A stretch of 64,000 bases of DNA from Flaccisagitta enflata (GCA_965153355.1 OZ231126.1:1426001-1490000), one strand, 5' to 3'; shown: positions 40,176-52,075, counted from the first letter of the stretch. Notes: generated by a model not told the origin, from the sequence alone. Numbers and translations are program-made.

Positions 40176-40780
40176 TTGTTTTTGTTTAGTAGATCAAAAA
40201 CGACAAAAACTTGATGCATTCAAAGTCTTCATTTGGTTATCTCTTTTCAGAAGATTTGCTGTTGTCTAAGAAGTATCCCAAAAGATGAATTACAACTGGA
40301 GTTCTTGAAATTCTTTACATCTGTATTTTAAGAGGCCTAGGAAGATTTACTATTGGGAAAAAAAACTTTAGATTGCTGGTCACTGTCATGCCATGCAGTT
40401 GTCACTTGCGATGGTAGGAAGGTGCCATGAATCCATAGAACTCCTGGTAGCTTGAATCACATTACGTTTTTTATTCTTATAAATTGAGACCGGACTGGAT
40501 AATGGCAAATGAAGGGGATTATCTGGCGTGAGAACTTTTAAAGCCGGGCCAAATGGAATCATCTGCAAATTTTGCACTTTGGTTCAAATTCGACAAAACT
40601 TGAGAAAAGAAGCAATATCTCCGCGATGATTGCACTGTGGTCTCATTGTGACACAATTGGATTAAAAAGATCTGCAATTTTCACAATAGGGAATCTCGAG
40701 CAATGATTCAGAGGGAATTAAGGGCTATGATTCAGTACTGAGGTAGGGGGGTGAATGAGACTAGATCAGTTCTTGTATGG
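40176..40780. other. Spacer, no gene seen
   Basis: A 63-codon minus frame (40386-40577) has no splice or family support. Confidence 0.4.
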
Positions 40781-40784
40781 CTGG

Positions 40785-41284
40785 TCCGCCCGTCTGTCTG
40801 TCCGTTCGTTTTCCGTCCGTCCGTCCGTCCGTCCATCCGTCCGTTCGTCTGTCCATCTGTACGTCAGCTAGTCCTCTCCCCGCTCCATCCTCTGGGCTTC
40901 GTCTTCATCGGGGCCTATTCTGACCCATATTCTGCCAAATAGGCCCAAATCTACAGGACAAATGGCCCAAATTCTAAACAATGCTCAAATTGATAAGAAT
41001 TAATATAACGAAGTTAAAATGATGGATCTCAGGCCACTTGGCTGTTAGATTTAGAGTTTTTGCTTTAATTTGGGCCATTTTGCTTGAATTTATGTTATTT
41101 TGCTCAGATTTGGGCCATTTTGATTAGATTGGCCAATTATTGGATTTGGGTTTTACAGAATTGGGTCAGAATAAATCTCCCTAAAAGAAGACTAAGCTCA
41201 ATGATTGGGGGATGTACAGTACGTACTGATTGACAAATTCCCCCTGCGTTCTACAGGACTTCGTCCCCTTCGGAGCCGCTGCCC
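40785..41284 (+). mobile_element. GGCCCC-type cassette, left end unclear
   Basis: GTCC/GTCT microsatellite at 40785-40860, then ATTTGGGCCATTTTG repeats, then the right end AATTCCCCCTGCGTTCTACA to TTCGGAGCCGCTGCCC. Confidence 0.65.
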
Positions 41285-41506
41285 AAAAGGCTGATTAGAG
41301 TGATATGATTAATTAAGAATCCCATTTAGTGCATGGGGGAGTTATTAGAATTTAACTACCAATTGTTTGATTGTGATCTTTATCCTCAGAAAGAATCAGG
41401 TCAGAAATGACAACATGACAGAGCTTCAGCAGCCTGGGCAGCAGTAAGTGGTCAGTGCACCGTGCCCTGCTTCTGACAGGAAGTGATGAAGGAGTGAGGA
41501 GAAGAA

Positions 41507-42219
41507 GGGCAGCGGCCCCGAAGGGGACGAGGTCCAGTAGAACACAGGGGGAATCTGTCCGTCCGTCCGTCCATTCGTCGGTCCGTCCGTCCTGTTTGCC
41601 TTCCTTCTGTCCAGGATGCCCTGTTATTCAAATTTTCATTGAATTTCAAGGAGAACTGACAAAAGGCAGAATATGGACAATGAAAATTTGCCATTTTTGT
41701 ATAGTTTGTGTATTGTTGAGGGTAGGAGTATACAGATCTGGGTCTCTAGGCTGAATCTGGGTCCCAGAGACCCTTGGTCTCAGAGGCAAGGATTTCAGTT
41801 TGAGGTCAGGATTTGGCCTTCTGAGGCCAGGATTAGTCTAGCCAGCACTCCAGTCTTGGAGGTCAGGAATTGGGTCCAAAGATCAGGATCTGGGTCTCTA
41901 AGGCTTGGATGTGGGTTTTTGGAGCCAGAATCTAAGTTTAAGGGGCCAAGATGATAGAACTCAGGCCAGAATTCAGGTTTTCTAGCCAGATAAGGCCCAT
42001 TTTACCTGGTCTCAAGCCATTTTGCCTGGATTTGGCCAATTTTGGGCGGATTTGGACCATTTTGAATGATTTAATGGTACAGTTTGGATTTGGTCCAACG
42101 GAGACAAGCTGAGGGTGGGGCTTAGGGGGGATGGACGATGACGTATCGATGGACGCAGATTGACGAACGACAGACTCCCTGTGTTCTACAGGACTTCGTT
42201 CCCTTCGGGGCCGCTGCCC
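41507..42219 (+). mobile_element. GGCCCC-type TIR cassette, complete
   Basis: Left GGGCAGCGGCCCCGAAGGGG and right CCCTTCGGGGCCGCTGCCC; inside, GTAGAACACAGGGGGAAT and the matching CTCCCTGTGTTCTAC. TIR about 45 bases. The interior has GTCC microsatellite and degenerate GGCCAGGATTT minisatellite. 713 bases; frames inside are not coding. Confidence 0.85.
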
Positions 42220-42387
42220 AAAAGCAATCATGTTTTTTTTTGTTTGCTTCTTAACGACTATCATCAAAATCTCCGTTTATGAGTTTTAAAGTATTGCTAG
42301 ATTAAGCCAGGAAGTCATTTTTTCATAAACGATTACAACCAGATCACTAGGCACAATGAATTACGTCAATGACAATGATCTTTTTTT

Positions 42388-43352
42388 AGTCGCGTGCTAT
42401 GCGACTCTACAACCCGCTATGTCGGTCGGTCGGTTAGTCAGTTTGTCAGTCGGTCGGTTTGTCGGTCGGTCAGTCGGTCGGTTGGTTGGTCAGTCGGTTG
42501 GTCGGTCGGTTGGTTGGTTGGTCGGTCGGTCGGTCAGTCGGTCGGTCGGTTGGTTGGTTGGTTGGTCGGTCGGTTGGTTGGTTGGTCGGCTTATCGACGC
42601 ACAGCTGGCTGTTCTTTTTGGCAGCGGCCCCGAAGAGGCCGATGACTCAATTTCGCGTATTATGGTAAAAATTCTCCTCCTTCTCCTTCTCTTTCTTCTC
42701 CTTCTTCTCTCGTCCACCCTCGACCAGCCTTAAAGCTCCAGTCTAGCCCCTCTAAGGCCCAATTGTCAGGCCCCGGAGGTTCATATTTCAGCTTTCACCT
42801 CAATTCCGCCACAGCTCAAATTCCAGCCTTGAGGCTCAAATTCCAGCCTCAAGGCTCAAAATTGAGCCTTGAAGCCCAGAATCCAGCCTTTCCAGCCTCT
42901 CCATCTTCTTCTTCTCTGTCCATCCCCGTTTAAGCCAAAAATCCAGCCTCGAGGCTCAGAATCGAGCCTTAAACTCAGAATCCAGCCTTGAGGCTTAACA
43001 TCGAGCCACATAGCTCCAATTCCAGCATCCAAGCACAAATTGCAGCCTTTAAGGCCCAGATCTTAACCTCAAGGCCCAAATCGCAGCCTTGAGACCTAAA
43101 TCCTAGCCTTTAAGCTGAAATCCCATATTACAGCCTTAAAGCACAAATCGTGATCCAAGGTTCAAAACAATAAAAACAGCATAGGTCATTGGCCCCTTCG
43201 GGGCCGCTGCCCCTCTCACCATCACACATCCACACACGTACAGGGGCAACAGGTACCGCTGAGCATACGGCTTCTGCCCAAATGCCCTTGTGACCTCCAG
43301 CACTGCTCCTGCCCACCCGCACGCGACTAGGGTAGCCGTTTATCCGGCCATG
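42388..43352 (-). mobile_element. Long hairpin-ended element containing a GGCCCC cassette
   Basis: Hairpin AGTCGCGTGCTATGCGACT, CTCTACAACCCGCTATG, a GGTC/GGTT run to 42590, then a cassette at 42620-43212 (GGCAGCGGCCCCGAAGAGGC to CCTTCGGGGCCGCTGCC) with a TTGAGGCTCAAATTCCAGCC minisatellite. The usual right part follows: CCTGCCCACCCGCACGCGAC to TTTATCCGGCCATG. It shows the cassette sitting inside the family rather than beside it. Confidence 0.85.
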
Positions 43353-43447
43353 TTTTAGTTAAAATTAAATCAGTAGATAATAACGCTTTTTCGACCAATT
43401 ATACAGAAGCAATAAAACCATTGGTTCAATCAAGTTTTAAATGGAAT

Positions 43448-43602
43448 AAGGCCGGATACACGGCAATCCAGTCGCGGACGGTTGGGCAGGAGCAGTAATG
43501 CGAAAACCACTCGGAATTCAAAAATGTGACGGACCGACGGACGGACCGACCGACCTACCGACCGACCGACACGGCAAGGTGTAGAGTCGCGTGTCCGCGA
43601 CT
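43448..43602 (+). mobile_element. Hairpin-ended short element
   Basis: AAGGCCGGATACACGGC, CAGTCGCGGACGGTTGGGCA, GACC repeats, then perfect hairpin AGTCGCGTGTCCGCGACT before AAAAA. Confidence 0.87.
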
Positions 43603-43954
43603 AAAAACACAAATTGAACACAAGATGACAACGCCAATGGCAATGCTGAGGACAGAGAAGCAAAAAGGAATATAAGTTCATTACCATGTTTATTACTTTT
43701 GCGAGCATGAACAGTAGCATAAACCACTTGGCATTTCCATATGATTGTGGTACCAACACATACTTTACTTTGGGTATGATTTTTTTGGAGGATGAATCCA
43801 TATAAAATGAACTCATATCCATGGGCAAGATAGGAAAGTGTACGACAGATATAAGAATGAGCCCCCATTTAGCGTGAATACGCATTTTTGATGTTGCTTG
43901 ACCCAATCAAATTTTTGTATGCTGCGTCGCAGAAATATTTAGTATCTTATTGGC
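43603..43954. other. Spacer, no gene seen
   Basis: Two overlapping minus frames of about 100 codons lack recognisable features; the A/T-rich composition and repeat boundaries make coding unlikely. Confidence 0.35.
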
Positions 43955-44130
43955 GTGGACACATTTTTTGAATGTTGTGTGGCGTGACGTAAATGGGCGT
44001 GTGGCGTGAACAAACACACACATTTTGACTGTTGTTTGGCGTAGAACGGCGTGTGGCGTGAACACACATATTTCCACTGTTGTTTCGCGTGAACACACAC
44101 ATTTCGACTTTTGTGTGGCGCGAGTCTGTA
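43955..44130. repeat. About 45-bp repeat (GGCGTGTGGCGTGAACACAC)
   Basis: Three to four degenerate units of GGCGTGAACACACACATTTC then GACTGTTGTTTGGCGT. Confidence 0.8.
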
Positions 44131-44873
44131 ATTGAGAGCAAAAGTCGCTTCCATGTTTTTGTTTCCAATGATTTACGACAAAATGAGTCCCAATCAAACT
44201 TTGAAACTCTTCTTAATCGATTTCATATCTTTTCTTTTTAAAATTGAAGTTTAGCCTTCCGTTTTTGTACTCGCATCTTTAACCACAAACCAACTTGAAC
44301 GTAAATTCCAAAATGCTGGTTTTAAATCTTTATTTTCATAAGCTAATTTTCTTCTTTTTTTTCCTAGATTAGAATTTGCTGAATTGGGCAGGCCGACATA
44401 CTCAAACATAAGCCCACTCACACCCCAACTTGTAAGCTGAGTATTTTTGTTTGGTTGAAGAATTATCAAATGATCAGATCTGTTAAAGTAAGCCCAGATA
44501 CTTCTTTGTTCGTTTTTTTTTACTCAGTTTGACAGGTAAACAAGAAAAAGAGCATATTTTGCAAAACCACGGGCGGTCTTGTTCACTTAAAAGCAAAAGA
44601 TGTTATAACTTGATTGATTGACGAAAGAAGTAAAAAAAAACATATAACGGAAAATCGATGACAATGAATTATTTCTTTAGTTTATTGTTTCTAGCAAGCG
44701 TTGTTGAATTCACTCATCAAGTTTGTAAAAATGATTCGAAATCAGCATATCAACTACAATGGTGACGTTTTTTATTTCTTTGTTTCATTTAGAAATAGAT
44801 TTGCACATTTCCCTTACTGCTTCCCAATTTGCAACAATATTGATACCCGCAACATTTGATTGCATAAGCAAAG
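44131..44873. other. AT-rich spacer, no gene seen
   Basis: No supported frames or repeats. Confidence 0.45.
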
Positions 44874-44876
44874 TAA

Positions 44877-45116
44877 GGGGGCGTTTCTAGTCAAAGACGA
44901 TCGCGTTTGAAAGGTAATTCGTTCGCTCTGTTCGCCTGCACTGTCACTCGCCACTGCGCCCGCAGCGCCCTGCCACACGGCTTCGCTGCCGCTTCGGCCC
45001 GTTCACGGGCTACGCTCACTCACTTCGCACTCCGCGACAACGAAAATTAAACGTCCACGCTGTTATCGCGTTTCACGGGAACAAACGCGTTTTTGGCGCT
45101 CACTAGAAACACGCCC
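44877..45116. mobile_element. PIF/Harbinger-like MITE, TAA duplication
   Basis: Left GGGGGCGTTTCTAGT and right ACTAGAAACACGCCC are inverted copies; TAA at 44874-44876 and 45117-45119. A GC-rich body in AT-rich DNA. The G-rich TIR and 3-bp TAA target fit PIF/Harbinger. Confidence 0.72.
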
Positions 45117-45183
45117 TAAGAACAGGATTCTCTTTGCCCGCGATTTTTTGAAATATGACTTCACCATTGCTGACTTATTTGTC

Positions 45184-45378
45184 AGTCGCTGGCTACGCGA
45201 CTCTACACCCCGCTATGTCGGTCGGTCGGTCGGCCGGTGGGTCGGTCTGCCGGTTGGTCTGTTGGTAACATTTTACTTTTTTTGGCGTTTTTTGTGTTCG
45301 CACTCTTGCCCAAATGCTTTTTTCATCACTGCCCCTGCCCCCTGGTAAGCAACCTCGGTAGCCATGTATACGGCCTTG
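45184..45378 (-). mobile_element. Hairpin-ended short element
   Basis: AGTCGCTGGCTACGCGACT, CTCTACACCCCGCTATG, GGTC repeats, TGCCCCTGCCCCCTGG, ATACGGCCTTG. Confidence 0.85.
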
Positions 45379-45980
<602 letters not shown>

Positions 45981-46145
45981 AGTACTCGAATTCGAACACG
46001 CATTCAGGTTTGTTCTAACTTTCACTCTTGACTCGTCAGTCTTCATTCCTGATCATGTAAATAATTTTGTATTAAGGAAGTTCCTTCTATTAGTGGGTTA
46101 TTCTAACTGTAGTGGGTTTGACCCGAGAATGTCATCGGGAACTTT

Positions 46146-46832
46146 GGCTTAGGTGTAGGAGACGGCCGGACATATGTAATCACAAATGCATATTTCAGGA
46201 TTTTTTTATGCAACACTGCCCAGACATTAATCTAATACAGCTAACTCTGACCCTACTCTTTAAACTTACCCCACTCCCTACCCCTCCCTTACCCCAACCC
46301 TGCCCTCTGCCTCTAAACTCAGCCCTTTCCCTAAACCCACCCCTACCACTAGGCAAACCCCTAAACCCCACCCTACCCCTAAACCCAACCCTACCCCTAA
46401 ACCCAACCCTACCCATAAACCCAACCCTACCCCTAAACCCAACCCTACCCCTAAACCCAACCCTACCCCTAAACCCAACCCTACCCCTAAACCTAACCCT
46501 ACCCCTAAACCCAACCCAACCCTTCCCCTAAACCCAACCCTACCCCTAAACCCAACCCTACCCCTAAACCCAACCCTACCCCTGAACCCAACCCTACCCC
46601 TAAACCCTACCCTACCCTACCCCTTAACTCAACCCTACCCCTAAACCCTACCCTACCCCTAAACCCTACCCTACCCCTTAACACAACCCTACCCCTAAAC
46701 CCAACCCTACCCCTAAACCCAACCCTACCCCCGCACATGACCCCCTTCAAATGTTCCATCTTATTGAAATCAGTGATAAAAGTAAGGTCGGATAAATGCA
46801 ATTTAAGTCCGGCCGTCTCCTACACGTAGACC
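46146..46832. mobile_element. TIR element containing a telomere-like minisatellite
   Basis: Terminal inverted repeats share GTGTAGGAGACGGCCGGAC (46153-46171) exactly and extend outward as GGCTTAG versus GGTCTAC, about 26 bases in all. Directly outside, GGAACTTT stands at 46138-46145 and 46833-46840, a perfect 8-bp target duplication. The interior is an 18-bp tandem (CCCAACCCTACCCCTAAA) at about 46260-46735. Non-coding. hAT- or Merlin-type by 8-bp duplication, superfamily not settled. Confidence 0.82.
46260..46735. repeat. 18-bp telomere-like minisatellite
   Basis: About 25 units of CCCAACCCTACCCCTAAA with variants. It is built from CCCTA/CCCTAA-like words, but the order is an 18-mer, not pure CCCTAA. 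Confidence 0.93.
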
Positions 46833-46973
46833 GGAACTTTAATCCAAAAGCCTCATCCTGCCAATGTCCATATCTGATACCAGTAAAGGCGGCTCTCAGC
46901 GACTGGAAAAAAATTATAAAATTGTTTTTGTTTTTTTTTCAGTTCCTCCTCTCTCCTCAGTACATTGACGCGC

Positions 46974-47404
<431 letters not shown>

Positions 47405-47406
47405 TT

Positions 47407-47852
47407 GGGCAGCGGCCCAAAGGGCGGTCCTGTAGGACACAGGGGTACTTCAAACGCTCCGTCCGTCTGTCTCGTCCGTCCGCTCCTTCCTTCCGTCCTC
47501 TCTATTGGCCATCGAGCCTAAAACTCTAGGCCTGATTAGCCCTGCTTCAAATCAGCCCTCCAGGCCTCAAATCAGCCCTCCAGACCTCAAATCAGCTCTC
47601 CAGGCCTCAAATCAGCTCTCAAATCAGCTCTCCAGCCCTAAAATCATTATTCCAGGCCTCGAATCAGCCCTCCAGGCCTCCAATCTGCCCCTAATGCCTC
47701 AAGCCTACCCCCGAATCTCATATCTAATCTTCAGGCCCATAATCTTCCCCCTAAACCTCAAATCCCTCTTAGGCCTTATATATTCCCCCTCAGGACGTTT
47801 GGAAATTACCCCCTGTGTCCTACAGGACATCGGTCCTTTGGGGCCGCTGCCC
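47407..47852 (+). mobile_element. GGCCCC-type TIR cassette, complete
   Basis: GGGCAGCGGCCCAAAGGGC left and CCTTTGGGGCCGCTGCCC right; GTCCTGTAGGACACAGGGG near the left end and its complement near the right. Interior CCTCAAATCAGCCCTCCAGG units (47540-47700). Followed by the GGGTACCGCTGACC module. Confidence 0.86.
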
Positions 47853-47937
47853 TGCTCTCAGTCCAATACTTGACTTGATCACTCCAAGCAGGGCATCGGG
47901 TACCGCTGACCATGTGCGATCCTTGGATGACTAGTTC

Positions 47938-48175
47938 CTTCCCTCCTCCCTCCCTCTCCCCTCCCCTTCCCTCTCCTTCTCTCTCCTCCCTCCTCCTCCC
48001 TGCCTCCCTGCCTCCTCTCCCTCCTTCCCTCCCTCCCTATCCCTCCCTCCCTCTCTCCTCCCTCTCCTCCCCCTCTTTCCTCTCCCTCCCTCCCTCCCTT
48101 TCCCTCCCTCTATCTCCTTCTCTTTCCGTCCCTCTTCCTCCCTCCCTCTCATTCCCTCTCCCTCCGTCCCAAACT
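47938..48175. repeat. (CCCTC)n-type low-complexity tract
   Basis: TCCCTCC-rich, no frame of interest. Confidence 0.9.
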
Positions 48176-48654
48176 CATTCTTATAGTTACATAGGAACCA
48201 AAGTTGAGATTGATAAAAAATATTGATCTTAGAGAAAAATGCGGAAAATATAAAAGAATAAAAAATAATAAAAAAGTTCATAGTGCGTAAAGTATTGGTT
48301 CGACAATGTCCTGCTTTTTTCCAGGTGTAAAAAAGTGTCCTCTTTCACCCTGTACCAATTTCAATCCCAGCCCCGGGTGAGCCTAGTTGCTCCTCAACTT
48401 TCTCAAAACGCCTCAAGCCAAAAAAGAAAAGATAAATTCCTAAGCAAAACTAAAAAAATCGAAAAAAACGTTTTTTCAATTTTTTTCCCAACCATTGCCG
48501 AAGCCTGAATGACGGCAGAAAGCCATAAGACTGAAAATGAATGTGACCATACACCTCGTAATCCGTAGTAGAAAAACGTGAGATTAAACCCTGACCCAAC
48601 CCAAAGCCCTCCTCGAGCCAACTCGGGGTTGCTCGAGGTTGACAATATAGATGA
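48176..48654. other. Spacer with TTGCTCGGGGTT-type words
   Basis: GAGCCAACTCGGGGTTGCTC at about 48615 resembles GGGTTGCTCGGGGTTCAACC at about 49355, flanking the element at 48655-49270. No gene seen. Confidence 0.4.
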
Positions 48655-49270
48655 CAAGGTCGCGTGCGGGTGGGCAGGAGCAGTGCTGGAGAAGGTCACC
48701 GGGTCATCTGGGCAGGAGCCTTGTGCTCAAAAAGCTCAAAAACGCCGAAAAAGTAAATAGTCGCAAAAGCGTTAGATGGTCAGCGGTACCCGTGCCCTGC
48801 CTAAGTAGGTTGTGGTTGAAGTTGAGGGGGGAGCAGGGCAGCGGCCCCGAAGGGGTCGATGACCTATGCTTTCACACATATGGGGGATTTTCTCCTTCTT
48901 CTCCTCCTGAGTTTTGGGCCTCAAGGCCAGGATCTGGGCCTCTTGGCTGAGATTTTGACATTGAGGCTGAGATTTGGGCCTCAAGACTGAAATCTGGCCC
49001 TCCAGGCTAGGATTTAGGCCTTGAGGCTAGGATTTGGGCCTTGAGGCTGGGATGTGGGCCTCAAAACTGGGATTTGAGCCTCGAGACCGGAATTTGGTCC
49101 TCGAGACTGGGATTTGAGGGGGGGGGGACGTAGGAGAAGGAGAAGAAGGAGAAAATCCCCCATATGTGTGAAAGCATAGGTCATCGACCCCTTTGGGGCC
49201 GCTGCCCAAAAGGGGACCAACCGACCGACGGACCGACATAGCTGGGTGTAGAGTCGCGTAGCACGCGACT
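48655..49270 (+). mobile_element. Hairpin-ended element with inserted GGCCCC cassette
   Basis: CAAGGTCGCGTGCGGGTGGG at the left (the CCGGATACACGG segment is deleted), CAAAAACGCCGAAAAAG, then an insertion starting TAGTCGCAAAAGCGTTAGAT (about 48757). The cassette proper is 48836-49207 with about 60-base near-perfect inverted repeats and a GGCCTTGAGGCTGGGATTT minisatellite. The host resumes GACCAACCGACCGACGG and ends in hairpin AGTCGCGTAGCACGCGACT before AAAAA. Confidence 0.85.
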
Positions 49271-49569
49271 AAAAATATGCGCCTTCGCGTCTTCTTAGGC
49301 AGTTTCAAGCGAAACTTGAGCAAACCCTTGCAAACGCCGAGCAACCTTGAGCTTGGGTTGCTCGGGGTTCAACCGCAAGCAACCCCCAGGGTTTAATCTC
49401 AACCCAGATTGCTCGATACCATACCAATCATAGTGCAATGAATTAGGAGAAAGAAGAAGAGGAGGAAATTCCTTTACTTTACTATGAAAAATGGAGATTT
49501 ACAACTAATTTTGATTAGTTACCCAAAATTGGTTGTCATACATTGTCAGCCATTCAAAAGTGCATTTTT

Positions 49570-49697
49570 AGGTGCGCCAACGCACCTCTATAAGTGGCTT
49601 TGTCCGTCGGTCTGTCGGTCGGTCTGTCTGTTGGTTGGTCGGTAACGCATTCGTTCAACGATCCACACGGCGCACCTTATTGGCCTACTTGGCCTTG
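49570..49697 (-). mobile_element. Hairpin-ended element, AGGTGCG subfamily
   Basis: Perfect hairpin AGGTGCGCCAACGCACCT, CTCTATAAGTGGC, GTCGGTCTGTCGGTC, GCGCACCTTATTGGCC, TTGGCCTTG. Same architecture and CTCTATAAG motif as other members, but a wholly different stem. Confidence 0.85.
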
Positions 49698-49797
49698 TTT
49701 TTATTCGCGTGGTACATAAAAACTACCTATTCTTCTTTGTTAAAAAAACTAGAATCATTTACATGTAATCCAACAACTCCTACGCCCAAATTTCTAT

Positions 49798-49980
49798 CAT
49801 TTCTTTGTGGTTCCAATCACGGCATCCTCGCCCCCAAAGTTCAGTAAGAGCCTCCTTGGCTCTTATCCTTGATTTTGCCTCCCCTCCACAAATGCTAGCC
49901 TGAACATTGGCACAGATTGACAGATTATCTGATGTTCCACATGATAACATACCCTTTGCCGCTGCCCATGTTAAACAAAC
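49798..49980 (-). pseudogene. Orphan reading frame, 60 codons, function unknown
   Basis: Open on the minus strand from a stop at 49983-49981 to TGA at 49800-49798, without a start. Reads VCLTWAAAKGMLSCGTSDNL, SICANVQASICGGEAKSRIR, AKEALTELWGRGCRDWNHKE. Composition looks protein-like and unlike the repeats around it. It may be the last exon of a gene or a transposon remnant. Confidence 0.28.
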
Positions 49981-50217
49981 TCATCCTGCCTTCCTTGCTT
50001 TATTTGCATAAACTGCTAAGCCTACAAAACCTTCGCAACCAAGAACAGGGTTTTAGAAAACTCGAATTTCAAGTTAAGGACTCTGATATCACTTGAGGGG
50101 GATTTAATATTTACGATGGCAACATTTTCTAGTACAGTCGAGTCGAATCTAACTGGTGCACACCAACTATTAAGGGTTACCTGCCCTTAACTTAAGGCGT
50201 TTCATCGTAATCTTTTT

Positions 50218-50332
50218 AGGTGCGACAAAGCATCTCTATTACTGGCTGTGTCCGTCGGTCTGTCTGTTGGTCTGTCGGTAACGCGAATGCGACCGATCCA
50301 CACGTCGCACCTTATTGGCCTACTTGGCCTTG
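50218..50332 (-). mobile_element. Hairpin-ended element, AGGTGCG subfamily
   Basis: AGGTGCGACAAAGCATCT (stem with one non-Watson-Crick pair), CTCTATTACTGGC, GTCGGTCTGTCTGTTGG, GTCGCACCTTATTGGCC, TTGGCCTTG; T run on the left flank. Confidence 0.82.
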
Positions 50333-50485
50333 TAATAGTCAATAAGGCAATTTCATTGTGCAGTCGTCTGACATGCGCTCTGGTAAAGCTTCCTTTAGGC
50401 CTTTCCGATTGCCATAATTTAAGAGATAAAACGACATAAAAGCTGAGCCTCTTGTAGCAACTTCTTTCGCGTTTTGATTTACGTA

Positions 50486-50901
50486 CACTCTTTTTATTGA
50501 GTAAGGACAAAGTTTATAAGAACATCGAGGCTGAAATTTTGCCAAAAATTAAGAACTTTTTAAGGACAAAGCCCAGCCTCAGATTTATAAAAAAAAATTT
50601 TTTGATGGACAATTTAGATTGTTTTTATGCAAATGCAAGAGGAAATTATTTTATCTATAGAAAATTGCAACATTTTTTTATCGATAACATATTTTCTTTG
50701 TTTCAAAGTGGTAACTATCATATTTGACTTGTATTTACTCATACTGAACATAAGTTACTTATTAAGTATAATAGAATTATAAGAAAAACATAGAAAAATA
50801 TTAAGGACACGCTAAGAACATTTCAGCCTAAAATTTGCAAAAATTTAAGGACAATCCAGGCTCAGAAAAAATTTACTGGTCCTTAAAAACTGAAAAGAGT
50901 G
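50486..50901. mobile_element. Possible TA-flanked TIR element
   Basis: CACTCTTTT at the left and AAAAGAGTG at the right with TA outside both (50484-50485, 50902-50903). Internal TAAGGACAA / CAGCCT words occur near both ends. The TIR is short, so the call is tentative. Confidence 0.4.
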
Positions 50902-51178
50902 TATCACTATCAGAGCTTTTTTTTTGCCATGTGTTCTTCTGTTTTCGCCTCCTCAATCTCAATAAAATTATGCACCCTAGCCCCGTCTCTATCAGACTCA
51001 ATTTTTAAAAGAGAAAACAAAAGAACAACTCTAGAATGGCTGATGAGTTTTACCAGTAGTGGCGACTATCACCGTGTGGAAAAAACTCATTTATGGTGGC
51101 CGCTCGCCAACAGGCATTTGTTGTCAGTCACCGCAATATTTTTTGTTCATTGTATCTATGTTTCCATTTGATCATCTA

Positions 51179-51514
51179 CCATATTTTTTCTAAAAAGCGC
51201 CCCCCCTTCAAAAAGCGCCCCCCCTCTTTTTTTTTCTTAGTGTTATACTTTTCAGAAGAGATTTAAACAGAAATATTGAGTAAAATGATGATATACAACA
51301 ACACAATGAGCCAGTTTCAAAGACTTTCAAACAGATACATGCAAGCAATATCTCCATTTTGAGTCAAATTTAGCATTTTGGTTGCCTTTCACAAAAAAGA
51401 TAGACTGAATGACATTTCATCTACAATATAAAGGGGGCGCTGATTGGAGGGTTAAAAAGCCAAGTTTTATTTCCATTTCAAAAGCGCCCGGGGCGCTTTC
51501 TAGAAAAAATATGG
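51179..51514. mobile_element. TIR element, CCATATTTTTTCTA type, TA duplication
   Basis: CCATATTTTTTCTAAAAAGC at the left; its near-complement (GCGCTTTCTAGAAAAAATATGG) is at 51493-51514. TA lies at 51177-51178 and 51515-51516. GCGCCCCC runs lie inside both ends. Confidence 0.78.
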
Positions 51515-51594
51515 TATCTGTTTTCTTGTCTCTCTGCCTTCTCTAAAAGCCATTGTCGTCACATGGAAATCTTCATGAGGCCGAATGAGCTACA

Positions 51595-51870
51595 TGAGCA
51601 AAATTAGCTAAATAAGCTCAAATACTCAAAAGCATCCTCACAGATGAGCAACTATGCTCATATACATGCTTTTATTTGCATACTTGGACATACATCAATA
51701 GGTTTTTCAATTGATCACAATTGAAAGAAAAAAGAACTGAATTAAATAAGTTAAATGAGCTAGAATACTCAAAAAAACCTTTACAGATAAGCAGTTAAAC
51801 TCAAACTGATTCTTTTCTATATTTGCATGCTCAGGCAAACATCAACATACTTTTTTATTCCTACTTGAAA
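51595..51870. repeat. Diverged direct repeat, about 140 bp x 2
   Basis: AAATAAGCTCAAATACTCAA to CATACATCAATAGGTTTTT recurs as AAATGAGCTAGAATACTCAA to AACATCAACATACTTTTT. It lies immediately left of duplication copy 2. Confidence 0.65.
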
Positions 51871-51886
51871 TTGGAGCAAACAAAAA

Positions 51887-52075
51887 CAAGGCCGGATACA
51901 CGGCTACCCCAGTTGCTTGCGGGTGGGTAGGGACAGTGCTGGAGAAGGTCACTTTAGCATTTTACCTAGAGTAGTAAGCTCAAAAAGCTCAAAAACGCCG
52001 AAAAAATAAAAAGAGGACCAACCAACCAACCAACGGACCGACATAGCGGGGTGTAGAGTCGCGTAGCATGCAACT
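51887..52075 (+). mobile_element. Hairpin-ended short element, intact left end
   Basis: CAAGGCCGGATACACGGCTA at the left; ends AGTCGCGTAGCATGCAACT before AAAAA. Orthologous position to 4361-4526. Confidence 0.87.

Noticed and set aside
46260-46735. True telomere or chromosome end
   Set aside because: The unit is an 18-mer, not CCCTAA, and it is enclosed by inverted repeats with normal sequence on both sides.
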